Source: Thermopolyspora flexuosa
GTDB taxonomy: Bacteria > Actinomycetota > Actinomycetes > Streptosporangiales > Streptosporangiaceae
Assembly (NCBI RefSeq): GCF_006716785.1
Contig: NZ_VFPQ01000001.1
Span: forward strand, 930,001-994,000
Length of the DNA stretch: 64,000 nt
Reading direction: 5' to 3'
Under the pieces are notes generated by a model. That model ran no database searches and was not told where the DNA came from. It saw only the letters and a program-made list of their open reading frames with translations. Numbering within the stretch: position 1 is the first letter of the stretch; every line of letters begins with the position of its first letter. Of this stretch, positions 33,374 to 42,324 are shown in pieces. Both the position numbers and the translations under genes were made by a program.

Positions 33374-35089
33374 ATGACCGCCGTGCGCCCGAGGCGTAGA
33401 GCCCCTCGGAACGTGACAACACGCCGATTCGGACGCTGGCCGATCGTCGTGGGCGCCGTGCTCGCCGTGCTCGTCGCCTGCTACGCGGTCCCCGCCGTGG
33501 TGCTGGCGGGGGAGATCCCGCCCCGCACCACCGTCGCCGGGGTCGACATCGGCGGCTACTCGCCGGAGAGCGCCGAGCGCGTCCTCGCCCGCGAGCTGCA
33601 GGACGAGGCCACGCGGCCGCTCATCCTCCGGGCCGGGAAGAAGACGCTCCGGCTGTCGCCCCGCCAGGCCGGGCTCTCCATCGACACCGCGGCGACCGTC
33701 GCCGACGCCGAGGGCTCGCTCTCCCCGGCCGGGGTCGCCAAGGCCCTGTTCGGGAGCAACGAGGTACGGCTGCGCGTGAAGGTCGACCGCGAGCGCCTCG
33801 ACGCCGCGATCGCGAACCTCGCCAAGCGCATCGACGTCGCCCCGCGCAACGGCGCCATCCGGTTCGTGGGCACCAGCCCGCGCGTGACCCAGCCCCGCAA
33901 CGGGATCGCGCTCGACCGGGAGGCCGCCGCGCAGGCGATCATCGACGCCTACCCGCTGCAGCGGGAGGTGACCCTCCCCACCAAGGTGGTGCCCCCGCAG
34001 GTGTCGGCCGCCGCGGTACGGCGGGCCGCCGCGACCGCGCGCCGGGCCGTCGCCGGGCCGATCACGCTCACCAACGGCGGCCGCAGCGCCACGGTCACCC
34101 CCGAGATGATCGCGCAGAACCTGCGCTTCGTGCCGGACGGCAAGGGCGGCCTGCGCCCGCGGTTCAACGCGAAGAAGGTCGCCACCGAGGTGCAGGACAA
34201 GCTCGTCGACGGCGCGCAGGCGCCCAAGGACGCGTCCTTCAGGATCGTGAAGGGCAAGCCGGTCGTGGTGCCGCACCGCGTCGGGCTGGGCGTGGACGCC
34301 GGGGCGCTCCAGAAGGACGTGGAGCAGCTGATCACCGGCGGCGGGAGCCGTACCGTCCAGGTGTCGCTCACCAAGGCGCAGCCCGCGCTCACCACCGAGA
34401 AGGCGCGCAAGCTCGGCATCCGGGAGAAGGTGTCGTCGTACACCACCTACTACCCGTGCTGCCCGCCGCGGGTGACGAACATCCACCGCATCGCCGACAT
34501 CCTCAACGGGCACCTCGTCATGCCGGGCGAGACGTTCTCGCTGAACGGCATCGTCGGCAGGCGGGACAAGGCCCGCGGCTTCGTCGAGGCGCCGATGATC
34601 CTTAACGGCCGGTTCGTCAACGACGTCGGCGGCGGCATCAGCCAGTTCGTGACCACCATGTTCAACGCCGTGTTCTTCGGCGGCTTCGAGGACGTGCAGC
34701 ACACGCCGCACATGTACTACATCTCCCGCTACCCGGCGGGCCGCGAGTCCACGGTGTCCTACCCGCAGCCGGACTTCCGGTGGCGCAACGACTCGCCGTA
34801 CGGCGTGCTCATCACCACGTCCTACACGAACACCTCGGTGACCGTCACGTTCTGGAGCACCAAGCGGTACGACATCGAGTCGCAGAGCTCCGGCCGGTAC
34901 AACATCCAGCCGTACAAGACGCTCACCGACTCCGGGCCCGACTGCATCCCGATGGAGGGCGCCGAGGGGTTCTCCATCGACGTGTGGCGGATCTTCAAGA
35001 AGAACGGCAAGGAGGTCCGCCGGGAGAAATTCCACACCGTGTACGCCCCCGAGCCCAAGCTCACCTGCGAGAAGGAGAAGAAGGAGTAG
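33374..35089 (+). CDS. VanW family protein with peptidoglycan-binding-like domains
   Basis: This 571-aa protein has a basic N-terminus (about 22 residues), one membrane helix (about residues 23-48) and a large extracellular part. Two repeats of the putative peptidoglycan-binding domain lie at about residues 50-190 and 200-330 (TVAGVDIGGYSPESAERVLA; AGPITLTNGGRS). The VanW domain covers about 355-500 (NIHRIADILNGHLVMPGETFSLN, VNDVGGGISQFVTTMFNAVFFGG). Members of this group are thought to act in the cell wall. A GAAAGG site precedes ATG 33374. The ending is Lys/Glu-rich. It has its own terminator. Confidence 0.88.
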   Translation: MTAVRPRRRAPRNVTTRRFGRWPIVVGAVLAVLVACYAVPAVVLAGEIPPRTTVAGVDIGGYSPESAERVLARELQDEATRPLILRAGKKTLRLSPRQAGLSIDTAATVADAEGSLSPAGVAKALFGSNEVRLRVKVDRERLDAAIANLAKRIDVAPRNGAIRFVGTSPRVTQPRNGIALDREAAAQAIIDAYPLQREVTLPTKVVPPQVSAAAVRRAAATARRAVAGPITLTNGGRSATVTPEMIAQNLRFVPDGKGGLRPRFNAKKVATEVQDKLVDGAQAPKDASFRIVKGKPVVVPHRVGLGVDAGALQKDVEQLITGGGSRTVQVSLTKAQPALTTEKARKLGIREKVSSYTTYYPCCPPRVTNIHRIADILNGHLVMPGETFSLNGIVGRRDKARGFVEAPMILNGRFVNDVGGGISQFVTTMFNAVFFGGFEDVQHTPHMYYISRYPAGRESTVSYPQPDFRWRNDSPYGVLITTSYTNTSVTVTFWSTKRYDIESQSSGRYNIQPYKTLTDSGPDCIPMEGAEGFSIDVWRIFKKNGKEVRREKFHTVYAPEPKLTCEKEKKE

Positions 35090-35117
35090 GGCCGTCCGGG
35101 CCGCGCACGCGCACGGG

Positions 35118-35153
35118 AAGGCCCGCGTCCCCGGTGCGGGGCGCGGGCCTTTT
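35118..35153 (+). terminator. Rho-independent terminator after the VanW gene
   Basis: AAGGCCCGCG (35118-35127) pairs with CGCGGGCCTT (35142-35151); an inner CCCC/GGGG stem closes a 5-nt loop, with one bulged T. A short T-run ends the stem. Best-formed terminator in the window. Confidence 0.85.
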
Positions 35154-35242
35154 CCGTGATCTGGATGGGTGCTCAGGAAGAAGGCTTCACAAGTCCGTGC
35201 TCGATCCGGCCACGGCGGGCCGGGCGCCCATCCGCGGCCGCG

Positions 35243-36214
35243 TCAGTGGCGGGCGAAGTTCTGCGTCCAGAAGAGCTTGCCGCCCGAGCCCTCCGCCACG
35301 CCGACGCCGATGTGGGTGAGGTTGCAGTTGAGGATGTTGGCGCGGTGGCCGGAGCTCTTCATCCAGGCGTCCACGACCGCCGCGGCGTTCGGGTGGCCGG
35401 CGGCGATGTTCTCCGCGGCGGAGCTGAGCGGCGAGAACCCGGCCGCCTTGATGCGCTCCACGAAGCTCGGCTCACCGGGCAGCTGGTGCTCCATGCGGTT
35501 CTGCTGCGCCATCAGCTTGGAGTGGTTGAGGGCGGCCGTGCGCAGCGCCGCGTCCGGGGTCAGCGGGTTGCAGCCCGCCGCCTGGCGGTGCTGGTTGGTG
35601 AGCCGGATGACCTCCTGCTCGGCGGCGGTGCCGATCGCCTTGGAGCCGCCCGTGTTCCCCGAGCCGCCCGTGCTGCCGCCGGTGCCCGCGTTGCCGTTGT
35701 TCGAGCCGTTGCCGGTGCCGTTGCCGGCGCCGTTGTTGTTGCCGGCCCCGGTGCGGTTGTCGAAGCCCGTGGTCGAGCCGCAGCGCAGGCGGATCGGCTC
35801 GGACTTGGCGAAGTTGCCGTCGCTGTCGGTGACGACGACGTAGAACGAGCGCGTCCGCAGGGTGCAGCGTACGGCGAAGTTCAGCGCCCCGTCCGCGCGC
35901 AGGGTCCGCTTGGCGCGCTTGACGACCCGGTCCGGGCCGAACCGCTCGAACCGGAGCTCGGCGCGCAGGATGGTGGGTTCCTCACACCCGGTGCGCTCCA
36001 CCGTGCCGCGGATCGCGGTGCGCGAGGACACCAGGCGGGTCACGGCGACCTTGCACGCCTGCGCGTCCGTTCCCGGGGTGGCGGTGGCGGTCGGGGTGGG
36101 GGTCGGGGTCGGATTAGGGGTCACGGCTGGGGTCTGCGCCTGGGCGGCGGACATCGGGGCGATCATCGCCGCCGCGCCGCCGATGCACGCAAGTGCCCGA
36201 ACAATTCGCCGCAT
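35243..36214 (-). CDS. Secreted CAP-domain (SCP-like) protein
   Basis: This 323-aa protein starts MRRIVRALACIGG; GGAGG lies before ATG 36214. It has a signal peptide (residues about 1-27), a Thr/Pro linker, and a Cys-containing beta-type domain (about 50-150; GTVERTGCEEPTILRAELRFERF). A Gly/Asn/Thr-rich flexible stretch of about 50 residues follows. The C-terminal CAP domain (about 205-323) has QEVIRLTNQHRQAAGCNPL, NHSKLMAQQNRMEHQ, AAENIAAG, AWMKSSGHRANILN and FWTQNFA, with the two His of the CAP site. The function of bacterial CAP proteins is not settled; extracellular. Confidence 0.9.
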   Translation of the reverse strand: MRRIVRALACIGGAAAMIAPMSAAQAQTPAVTPNPTPTPTPTATATPGTDAQACKVAVTRLVSSRTAIRGTVERTGCEEPTILRAELRFERFGPDRVVKRAKRTLRADGALNFAVRCTLRTRSFYVVVTDSDGNFAKSEPIRLRCGSTTGFDNRTGAGNNNGAGNGTGNGSNNGNAGTGGSTGGSGNTGGSKAIGTAAEQEVIRLTNQHRQAAGCNPLTPDAALRTAALNHSKLMAQQNRMEHQLPGEPSFVERIKAAGFSPLSSAAENIAAGHPNAAAVVDAWMKSSGHRANILNCNLTHIGVGVAEGSGGKLFWTQNFARH

Positions 36215-36700
36215 ATGGATCCTCCAGGGCGGGTTTGGCGTCCACTGAAACCCGAATTGTGGCCTGGACACATCGGTCATGTCCTGAGAATCGGGATTTT
36301 TCTGTGCCTGGAGGTAAACGCGTTGCCGCTGGTACGCGTCAGGAGGGCGGATGGTTCAAGTGATTTACGTCAAATTTAGGTAGATCATTTTGCTGCCCTA
36401 TATACGCAGTGTGCGGAGAGCCGGTTCAAAACGATCAGTAAAGGATCGGTAGATTCTTTCCCTGTTTCCCGGTCGCGCGTGTCGTCCACGGCTCGGCGCG
36501 CGTCCGCGGGCGACGGGCCGGAGGAGGTACGGCCGGCACACGGCGGCCGATGCGGCGACCGCGGCGGGCCGTACGGGATGGCGGCCGGGGTACGGCCCGG
36601 CGGGGGCGGGGATCCCCGGCGCGACGGGGAGGCGGCGAAGGGCCGCCGGTGCGCGCCGGCCGCGGTGAGGCCGAGCGAGGGAGCGGGTCCTCCGGACACA
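36215..36700. other. Intergenic region without a supported gene
   Basis: About 490 bp upstream of the CAP gene. An AT-richer segment (36300-36480) probably holds the CAP promoter. Frames in the GC-rich remainder are Arg/Pro-rich and lack ribosome sites. Confidence 0.5.
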
Positions 36701-36744
36701 CGTGAGCCCGTGCCATCGGCCGATGCCGGCGGCGCGGGCTCACG
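36701..36744 (-). terminator. Hairpin downstream of the DUF1918 gene
   Basis: CGTGAGCCCG (36701-36710) pairs with CGGGCTCACG (36735-36744); the loop contains a further CATCGGCCGATG palindrome. It lies 33 bp after the DUF1918 stop. No T-tract. Confidence 0.6.
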
Positions 36745-36776
36745 GTGGGGCGGCGGCAGGCCGCCCGAAGCGCTGA

Positions 36777-36971
36777 TCAGGCCGGGTGACGCGCCACGAT
36801 GCGGGCGTCGGGCCCCGGGAAGACGAGGGTCTCGTGCTCCTGGCCCTCCCAGCGGACGACGTAGGGCGGCGAGCCGTCCTCGTGGCGCAGCGCCACGATC
36901 GTCCCAATCCGGCGCGGCTCGTCCAGATGCATGCTCTCGATCACGATCTGGTCGCCGACTGCTGCCTTCAT
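36777..36971 (-). CDS. DUF1918 domain protein
   Basis: A 64-aa protein starting MKAAVGDQIVIESMHLDEPRRIG and containing GSPPYVVRWEGQEHETLVFPGPDARI. This is the DUF1918 fold, a small SH3-like beta-barrel common as a single-copy actinobacterial protein; function unknown. AAGGGAG precedes ATG 36971. Transcribed toward the CAP gene with its own terminator. Confidence 0.9.
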   Translation of the reverse strand: MKAAVGDQIVIESMHLDEPRRIGTIVALRHEDGSPPYVVRWEGQEHETLVFPGPDARIVARHPA

Positions 36972-37374
36972 GATCGCTCCCTTGCTCGGCTCATCCTCAG
37001 TCTCGGCGCCGGGGCGGGGGACGAGCCAGGGTCGGAGGCCCTCAGCCACGTGGCCAAAGTCCCTACCGGGCCCGCCGGACCCGCCCCGTGCCTCGGGCGG
37101 ACCCGATGAGATCGGGACGATCCAGCGCTTACCCCACCGAAGGTCAACAAAGCAGGGCAACGACCAAGATCTGTCAAGAAGTTGTGAAATAGCGGGTGAA
37201 TCTCCAATTTGCACGGGACTTTCGACCCGGGCAGGAGGACCAAAGCCCCTCACCGTGTAGATCGGCCGGCGGGAGGGTGGAGGTCGGGTCGCGGTCATCA
37301 TCAGGCCCTTTCCACGACCGTCCGTACGCATCGACCGTCCGTACACATCCCGCAGGCCACATGAGGTGGACTCC
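36972..37374. other. Divergent control region before narK
   Basis: About 400 bp between the DUF1918 start and narK. It contains an AT-richer segment at about 37135-37215, where promoters would be expected. I see no perfect FNR-type dyad and no gene. Confidence 0.4.
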
Positions 37375-38571
37375 ATGACGACCGGTGCCGCATCGGCAAC
37401 CGTCGCGACGACCCGAGGACGGATCACCGCCCTGGTACTCGCGACGCTCGGCTTCGCGGTGAACTTCTGGGCCTGGGCGCTGCTCAGCCCGCTCGGCCCT
37501 GTCTACAAGGAGCTGCTCGATCTCACCCCGTTCGAGGTGTCGGTGCTCGTCGCCGTGCCGGTGATCGTCGGATCGCTCGGCCGCATCCCGCTCGGCGCGC
37601 TCACCGACCGGTACGGCGGGCGGCTCGTCTTCGGCGTGACGAGCCTGCTCGGCGTGGTCCCCGTGGTCTTCCTCGCCTTCGCGGCGAACTACCCGGCGCT
37701 GCTCGCCGGCGGCTTCGCGCTCGGCCTCACCGGGGCCACCTTCGCCATCGGCGTGCCGTTCGTCAACGAGTGGTTCCCGCCGGAGCGCCGCGGCCTCGCG
37801 CTCGGCGTCTTCGGCATGGGCAACATCGGCACCGCGATCTCCGGGTTCGCCACCCCGTGGCTCGCGGACTCCTTCGGCCGCCAGGTCCCGTTCCTGGCCG
37901 TCGCCGCCGCCCTCGTGCTCATCGGGGTGGCGTTCCTGCTGCTCGGCCGGGACGCGCCCGGGCGGCGGGCGGCGACCGAGCCGTTCCTCACCCGGTTTCT
38001 CCGCGCCGCGCGGCTGCGCGCCACCCAGGAGCTCGCCGCGATGTACGCGCTCACCTTCGGCGGGTTCGTCGCGTTCGGCGTGTACCTCCCGCTCTACCTG
38101 CGCGAGGTGTACGGCCTGACCACCGCGGACGCCGCGGCCCGCGCCGCCGGGTTCGTGGTGCTTGCCACGATCGCCCGCCCGGTGGGCGGCTGGCTGTCCG
38201 ACCGCCGGGGCGGCGTGCCCGTGCTGAGCGCCGCGCTCGCCGTCGTGGTGGCCTGCGCGATCGTCGTGTCCTTCGCCCCGGCGATGCCGCTCGCCACCGT
38301 CGGCTTCCTCAGCATGGCGGCCGCGCTCGGGTGCGGCAACGGCGCGGTGTTCGCCCTCGTCGGCCGGGAGGTCCCGGTCCACATGGTGGGCAGCGCCACC
38401 GGCGTGGTCGGCGCGGCGGGCGGGCTCGGCGGCTTCCTGCCGCCGATCGTGATGGGCCTGATCTACCAGGCGACCTCGTCGTACGCGGTCGGGCTCATGC
38501 TGCTCGCCACGGTCGCGGCCGCGGCGACCGTCTACAGCCACTTCGTTATGCGGTCGCCGCAGCGGGCATGA
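37375..38571 (+). CDS. narK: Nitrate/nitrite transporter NarK (MFS)
   Basis: This 398-aa major facilitator has twelve predicted helices and starts MTTGAASATVATTRG (GAGGTGG before ATG 37375; a GTG three codons earlier is possible). NarK-type features are GFAVNFWAWALLSPLGPVY in helix 1, the A-motif region GALTDRYGGRLVFG, and the nitrate-signature helices GFALGLTGATFAIGVPFVNEWFPPERRGLALG (here split over residues 120-152) and GATGVVGAAGGLGGFLPP-like sequence at about 343. It supplies nitrate to, or exports nitrite from, the NarGHI enzyme encoded directly downstream. Confidence 0.93.
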   Translation: MTTGAASATVATTRGRITALVLATLGFAVNFWAWALLSPLGPVYKELLDLTPFEVSVLVAVPVIVGSLGRIPLGALTDRYGGRLVFGVTSLLGVVPVVFLAFAANYPALLAGGFALGLTGATFAIGVPFVNEWFPPERRGLALGVFGMGNIGTAISGFATPWLADSFGRQVPFLAVAAALVLIGVAFLLLGRDAPGRRAATEPFLTRFLRAARLRATQELAAMYALTFGGFVAFGVYLPLYLREVYGLTTADAAARAAGFVVLATIARPVGGWLSDRRGGVPVLSAALAVVVACAIVVSFAPAMPLATVGFLSMAAALGCGNGAVFALVGREVPVHMVGSATGVVGAAGGLGGFLPPIVMGLIYQATSSYAVGLMLLATVAAAATVYSHFVMRSPQRA

Positions 38572-38646
38572 CCCGGCGATTGACGGAACCTTGGCAACGC
38601 AGATGACGCATCGGACCACTCACCAGCGACAGGGAGAGGGGCGGAC

Positions 38647-41600
38647 ATGGCGGGCATGGACGGACCGGTGAGCGAGGCGCTGCTCCGGCTCGGCAGACAT
38701 CTACGGCCCGGCGAGACCGGCCCCGACCTGCGCACCATCCACAAGTCCGGCGGGCGCGACGGCGACGTCTTCTACCGGGACCGGTGGAGCCACGACAAGG
38801 TGGTGCGCTCCACCCACGGGGTGAACTGCACCGGATCCTGCTCCTGGAAGGTGTACGTCAAGGACGGGATCATCACCTGGGAGACCCAGCAGACCGACTA
38901 CCCGTCCGTCGGCGCGGACCGCCCCGGCTACGAGCCGCGCGGCTGCCCCCGCGGCGCGGCGTTCTCCTGGTACACCTACTCGCCCACCCGGGTGCGTTTC
39001 CCGTACGCCCGGGGCGTGCTGGTGGAGATGTACCGCGAGGCCAAGGCCCGGCTCGGCGACCCGGTCGCCGCCTGGGCGGAGATCACCACCGACCCGGACA
39101 AGCGCCGCCGCTACCAGTCGCAGCGCGGCAAGGGCGGGCTGGTCCGGGTGAGCTGGGACGAGGCCGTCGAGATCATCGCCGCCGCGCACGTGCACACGAT
39201 CAAGACCTACGGCCCGGACCGGGTCGCCGGGTTCTCCCCGATCCCCGCGATGTCGATGGTGTCGCACGCGGTCGGGGCCCGGTTCATCTCGCTGATCGGC
39301 GGCACCATGCTGTCGTTCTACGACTGGTACGCCGATCTGCCGGTGGCCTCGCCCCAGGTGTTCGGCGACCAGACCGACGTGCCCGAGTCGGCCGACTGGT
39401 GGGACGCCGCCTACCTCATCCTGTGGGGCTCGAACGTGCCGGTCACCCGCACGCCCGACGCCCACTACCTCGCCGAGGCGCGGTACCGCGGCCAGAAGGT
39501 CGTGGTGATGTCGCCCGACTACAGCGACGCGACGAAGTTCGCCGACGAGTGGCTCGCCCCGCACCCCGGCACCGACGGCGCGCTCGCCATGGCGATGGGG
39601 CACGTCATCCTCAAGGAGTTCTTCGTCGACCGGCAGGTGCCGCGGTTCGTCTCCTATGTCAAGCGGTACACCGACCTGCCGTTCCTCGTCCGGCTCGACG
39701 AGCGTGGCGACGCGGTCACGCCCGGCAAGTTCCTCACCGCCGCCGACCTCGGCCATGAGGGCAGGGAGGCCGCGTTCAAAACCGTGCTCATCGACGGCGC
39801 CACCGGCGAGCCCGTCGTCCCGAACGGCTCGCTCGGCTTCCGGTTCGCGCCCGACGGCGAGGGCCGGTGGAACCTCGACCTCGGCGGCGTCGACCCGCTG
39901 CTCACCCTGTACGGCACCGGCGACGCCGAGCACGTCGAGGTGGCGCTGCCCCGGTTCGACGGGGCCGAGCCCGGGGTGCTGCGCCGCGGCGTGCCCGCCC
40001 GCCGGATCGCCGGCCACCTCGTCACCACCGTCTACGACCTCGTGCTCGCCCAGTACGGCGTGGCCCGGCCCGGCCTGCCCGGCGAGTGGCCGGCGGGCTA
40101 CGACGACCCGGCCGTGCCGTACACCCCGGCCTGGCAGGAGCGGATCACCTCGGTGCCCGCAGCGCGGGCGGTGCGCATCGCCCGCGAGTTCGCCGACAAC
40201 GCCGAGCGGTCCGGCGGCCGGTCGATGATCATTCTCGGCGCGGGCACGAACCACTGGTTCCACTCGGACACGATCTACCGGGCGTTCCTCGCGCTGGTGA
40301 CGCTCACCGGCTGCCAGGGCGTGAACGGCGGCGGCTGGGCCCACTACGTGGGGCAGGAGAAGTGCCGGCCGATCACCGGGTGGGCGCAGCTCGCGTTCGG
40401 GCTCGACTGGTCCCGGCCGCCGCGGCAGATGATCGGCACCGCGTTCTGGTACCTGCACACCGACCAGTGGCGGTACGACACGTTCGGCGCCGACGTGGTC
40501 GCCTCGCCGCTCGGGCGCGGCCTGTTCGCCGGGAAGGCCACCGCCGACCTGCTCGCCCAGTCGGCGCGGCTCGGCTGGATGCCGTCGTACCCGACGTTCG
40601 ACCGCAACCCGCTCGACCTCGCCGACGAGGCCGCCGCGGCCGGGGAGGAGCCCGGGGCGTACGTGGCGCGCAAGGTCGCCGCCGGGGAGCTCGGCTTCGC
40701 CTGCGAGAACCCGGACGCGCCGGAGAACTGGCCGCGGGTGCTCACGATCTGGCGGGCGAACCTGCTCGGCTCGTCGGCGAAGGGCAACGAGTACTTCCTG
40801 CGGCACCTGCTCGGCACCGACGGCGCGGTGCGCGCCGCCGAGGCCGGGCCCGAGCACCGGCCGACGTCGGTGACCTGGGCAGACGAGGCGCCGCGCGGCA
40901 AGCTCGACCTGCTGCTCTCGCTCGACTTCCGGATGACGTCGACGACGCTGTTCAGCGACATCGTGCTCCCGGCCGCCACCTGGTACGAGAAGCACGACCT
41001 GTCGTCGACCGACATGCACCCGTTCGTGCACGCGTTCACCCCGGCGATCGACCCGCCGTGGCAGACCCGCACCGACTTCGCCGCGTTCCACGCGATCGCC
41101 AAGCGGTTCGGCGAGCTCGCCCGCGAGCACCTGGGCGTGCGCACCGACCTGGTGGCGGTGCCGCTGCTGCACGACACGCCGGACGAGCTCGCCACCCCGC
41201 ACGGCGCGGTGCGCGACTGGCGGGAGACCGGCGAGACGCCGGTGCCGGGCCGCGACTTCCCGAAGATCGTGGCGGTGGAACGCGACTACGGCGCGGTCGC
41301 CGAGAAGATGGCCGCGCTCGGGCCGCTGCTCGACCGGCTCGGCGCCACCACGAAGGGCATCACCTACCAGGTCGGCCCGGAGATCGAGCGGCTCGCCCGG
41401 GCCAACGGCACGGTACGGCACGGCGTCGCCGCCGGGCGGCCCGCGCTCACCCGCGACGTGCACATGTGCGAGGCGATCCTCACGCTGTCCGGCACCACGA
41501 ACGGGCGGCTCGCCGCCCAGGGGTTCGCCGCGCTGGCCCGCCGTACCGGCACGGACTTCGCCGGGCTCGCCGACGAGCACCGGCGGATCACCTTCGCCGA

Positions 41601-42324
41601 CACCCAGGCCCGGCCGGTGCCGGTGATCACCTCGCCGGAGTGGTCGGGCAGCGAGACCGGCGGCCGCCGCTACTCGGCGTTCACCATCAACGTCGAGCAC
41701 CGCAAGCCGTGGCACACGCTCACCGGGCGGCAGAGCTTCTACCTCGACCACGACTGGATCCAGGAGGCCGGGGAGGCGCTGCCGGTGTACCGGCCGCCGC
41801 TCAACATGGGCGCGATGTTCGGCGAGCCCGCGCCGGGCGGCACGGCCCCGGTGAACGGCTCGGCCGAGGGGGTGGTGGTCCGCTACCTCACCCCGCACTC
41901 GAAGTGGTCGATCCACTCCGAGTACCAGGACAACCTGCTCATGCTCACCCTGTCCCGCGGCGGCCCCACGATCTGGATGAGCCCCGCCGACGCGGCCAAG
42001 GCGGGCATCCGCGACAACGACTGGGTGGAGGCGGTGAACCGCAACGGCGTGGTCGTCGCCCGCGCCGTCGTCTCGCACCGCATGCCCGAGGGGACCGTGT
42101 ACATGTACCACGCCCAGGAGCGCGTGGTGGACGTGCCGCGCAGCGAGACCTCCGGCCGCCGCGGCGGCATCCACAACTCGCTCACCCGCCTGCTGGTCAA
42201 ACCCACCCACCTGATCGGCGGGTACGCCCAGCTCTCGTTCGCGTTCAACTACCTCGGCCCGACCGGCAACCAGCGCGACGAGATCACCGTGATCCGCCGC
42301 CGCGCCCAGGAGGTGGCGTACTGA
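38647..42324 (+). CDS. narG: Respiratory nitrate reductase alpha subunit
   Basis: This 1225-aa molybdenum-bis-MGD subunit has an N-terminal Fe-S site of the NarG type (HGVNCTGSCSWKVY, later EPRGCPRG) with a His as first ligand. The Mo-ligating Asp lies in LSFYDWYADLP (about residue 222). Long molybdopterin-binding blocks follow (GSNVPVTRTPDAH; HSEYQDNLLMLTLSRGGP near the end). There is no classical twin-arginine leader, consistent with the cytoplasm-facing enzyme. It reduces nitrate to nitrite with electrons from NarI through NarH. The stop overlaps narH. Confidence 0.96.
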   Translation: MAGMDGPVSEALLRLGRHLRPGETGPDLRTIHKSGGRDGDVFYRDRWSHDKVVRSTHGVNCTGSCSWKVYVKDGIITWETQQTDYPSVGADRPGYEPRGCPRGAAFSWYTYSPTRVRFPYARGVLVEMYREAKARLGDPVAAWAEITTDPDKRRRYQSQRGKGGLVRVSWDEAVEIIAAAHVHTIKTYGPDRVAGFSPIPAMSMVSHAVGARFISLIGGTMLSFYDWYADLPVASPQVFGDQTDVPESADWWDAAYLILWGSNVPVTRTPDAHYLAEARYRGQKVVVMSPDYSDATKFADEWLAPHPGTDGALAMAMGHVILKEFFVDRQVPRFVSYVKRYTDLPFLVRLDERGDAVTPGKFLTAADLGHEGREAAFKTVLIDGATGEPVVPNGSLGFRFAPDGEGRWNLDLGGVDPLLTLYGTGDAEHVEVALPRFDGAEPGVLRRGVPARRIAGHLVTTVYDLVLAQYGVARPGLPGEWPAGYDDPAVPYTPAWQERITSVPAARAVRIAREFADNAERSGGRSMIILGAGTNHWFHSDTIYRAFLALVTLTGCQGVNGGGWAHYVGQEKCRPITGWAQLAFGLDWSRPPRQMIGTAFWYLHTDQWRYDTFGADVVASPLGRGLFAGKATADLLAQSARLGWMPSYPTFDRNPLDLADEAAAAGEEPGAYVARKVAAGELGFACENPDAPENWPRVLTIWRANLLGSSAKGNEYFLRHLLGTDGAVRAAEAGPEHRPTSVTWADEAPRGKLDLLLSLDFRMTSTTLFSDIVLPAATWYEKHDLSSTDMHPFVHAFTPAIDPPWQTRTDFAAFHAIAKRFGELAREHLGVRTDLVAVPLLHDTPDELATPHGAVRDWRETGETPVPGRDFPKIVAVERDYGAVAEKMAALGPLLDRLGATTKGITYQVGPEIERLARANGTVRHGVAAGRPALTRDVHMCEAILTLSGTTNGRLAAQGFAALARRTGTDFAGLADEHRRITFADTQARPVPVITSPEWSGSETGGRRYSAFTINVEHRKPWHTLTGRQSFYLDHDWIQEAGEALPVYRPPLNMGAMFGEPAPGGTAPVNGSAEGVVVRYLTPHSKWSIHSEYQDNLLMLTLSRGGPTIWMSPADAAKAGIRDNDWVEAVNRNGVVVARAVVSHRMPEGTVYMYHAQERVVDVPRSETSGRRGGIHNSLTRLLVKPTHLIGGYAQLSFAFNYLGPTGNQRDEITVIRRRAQEVAY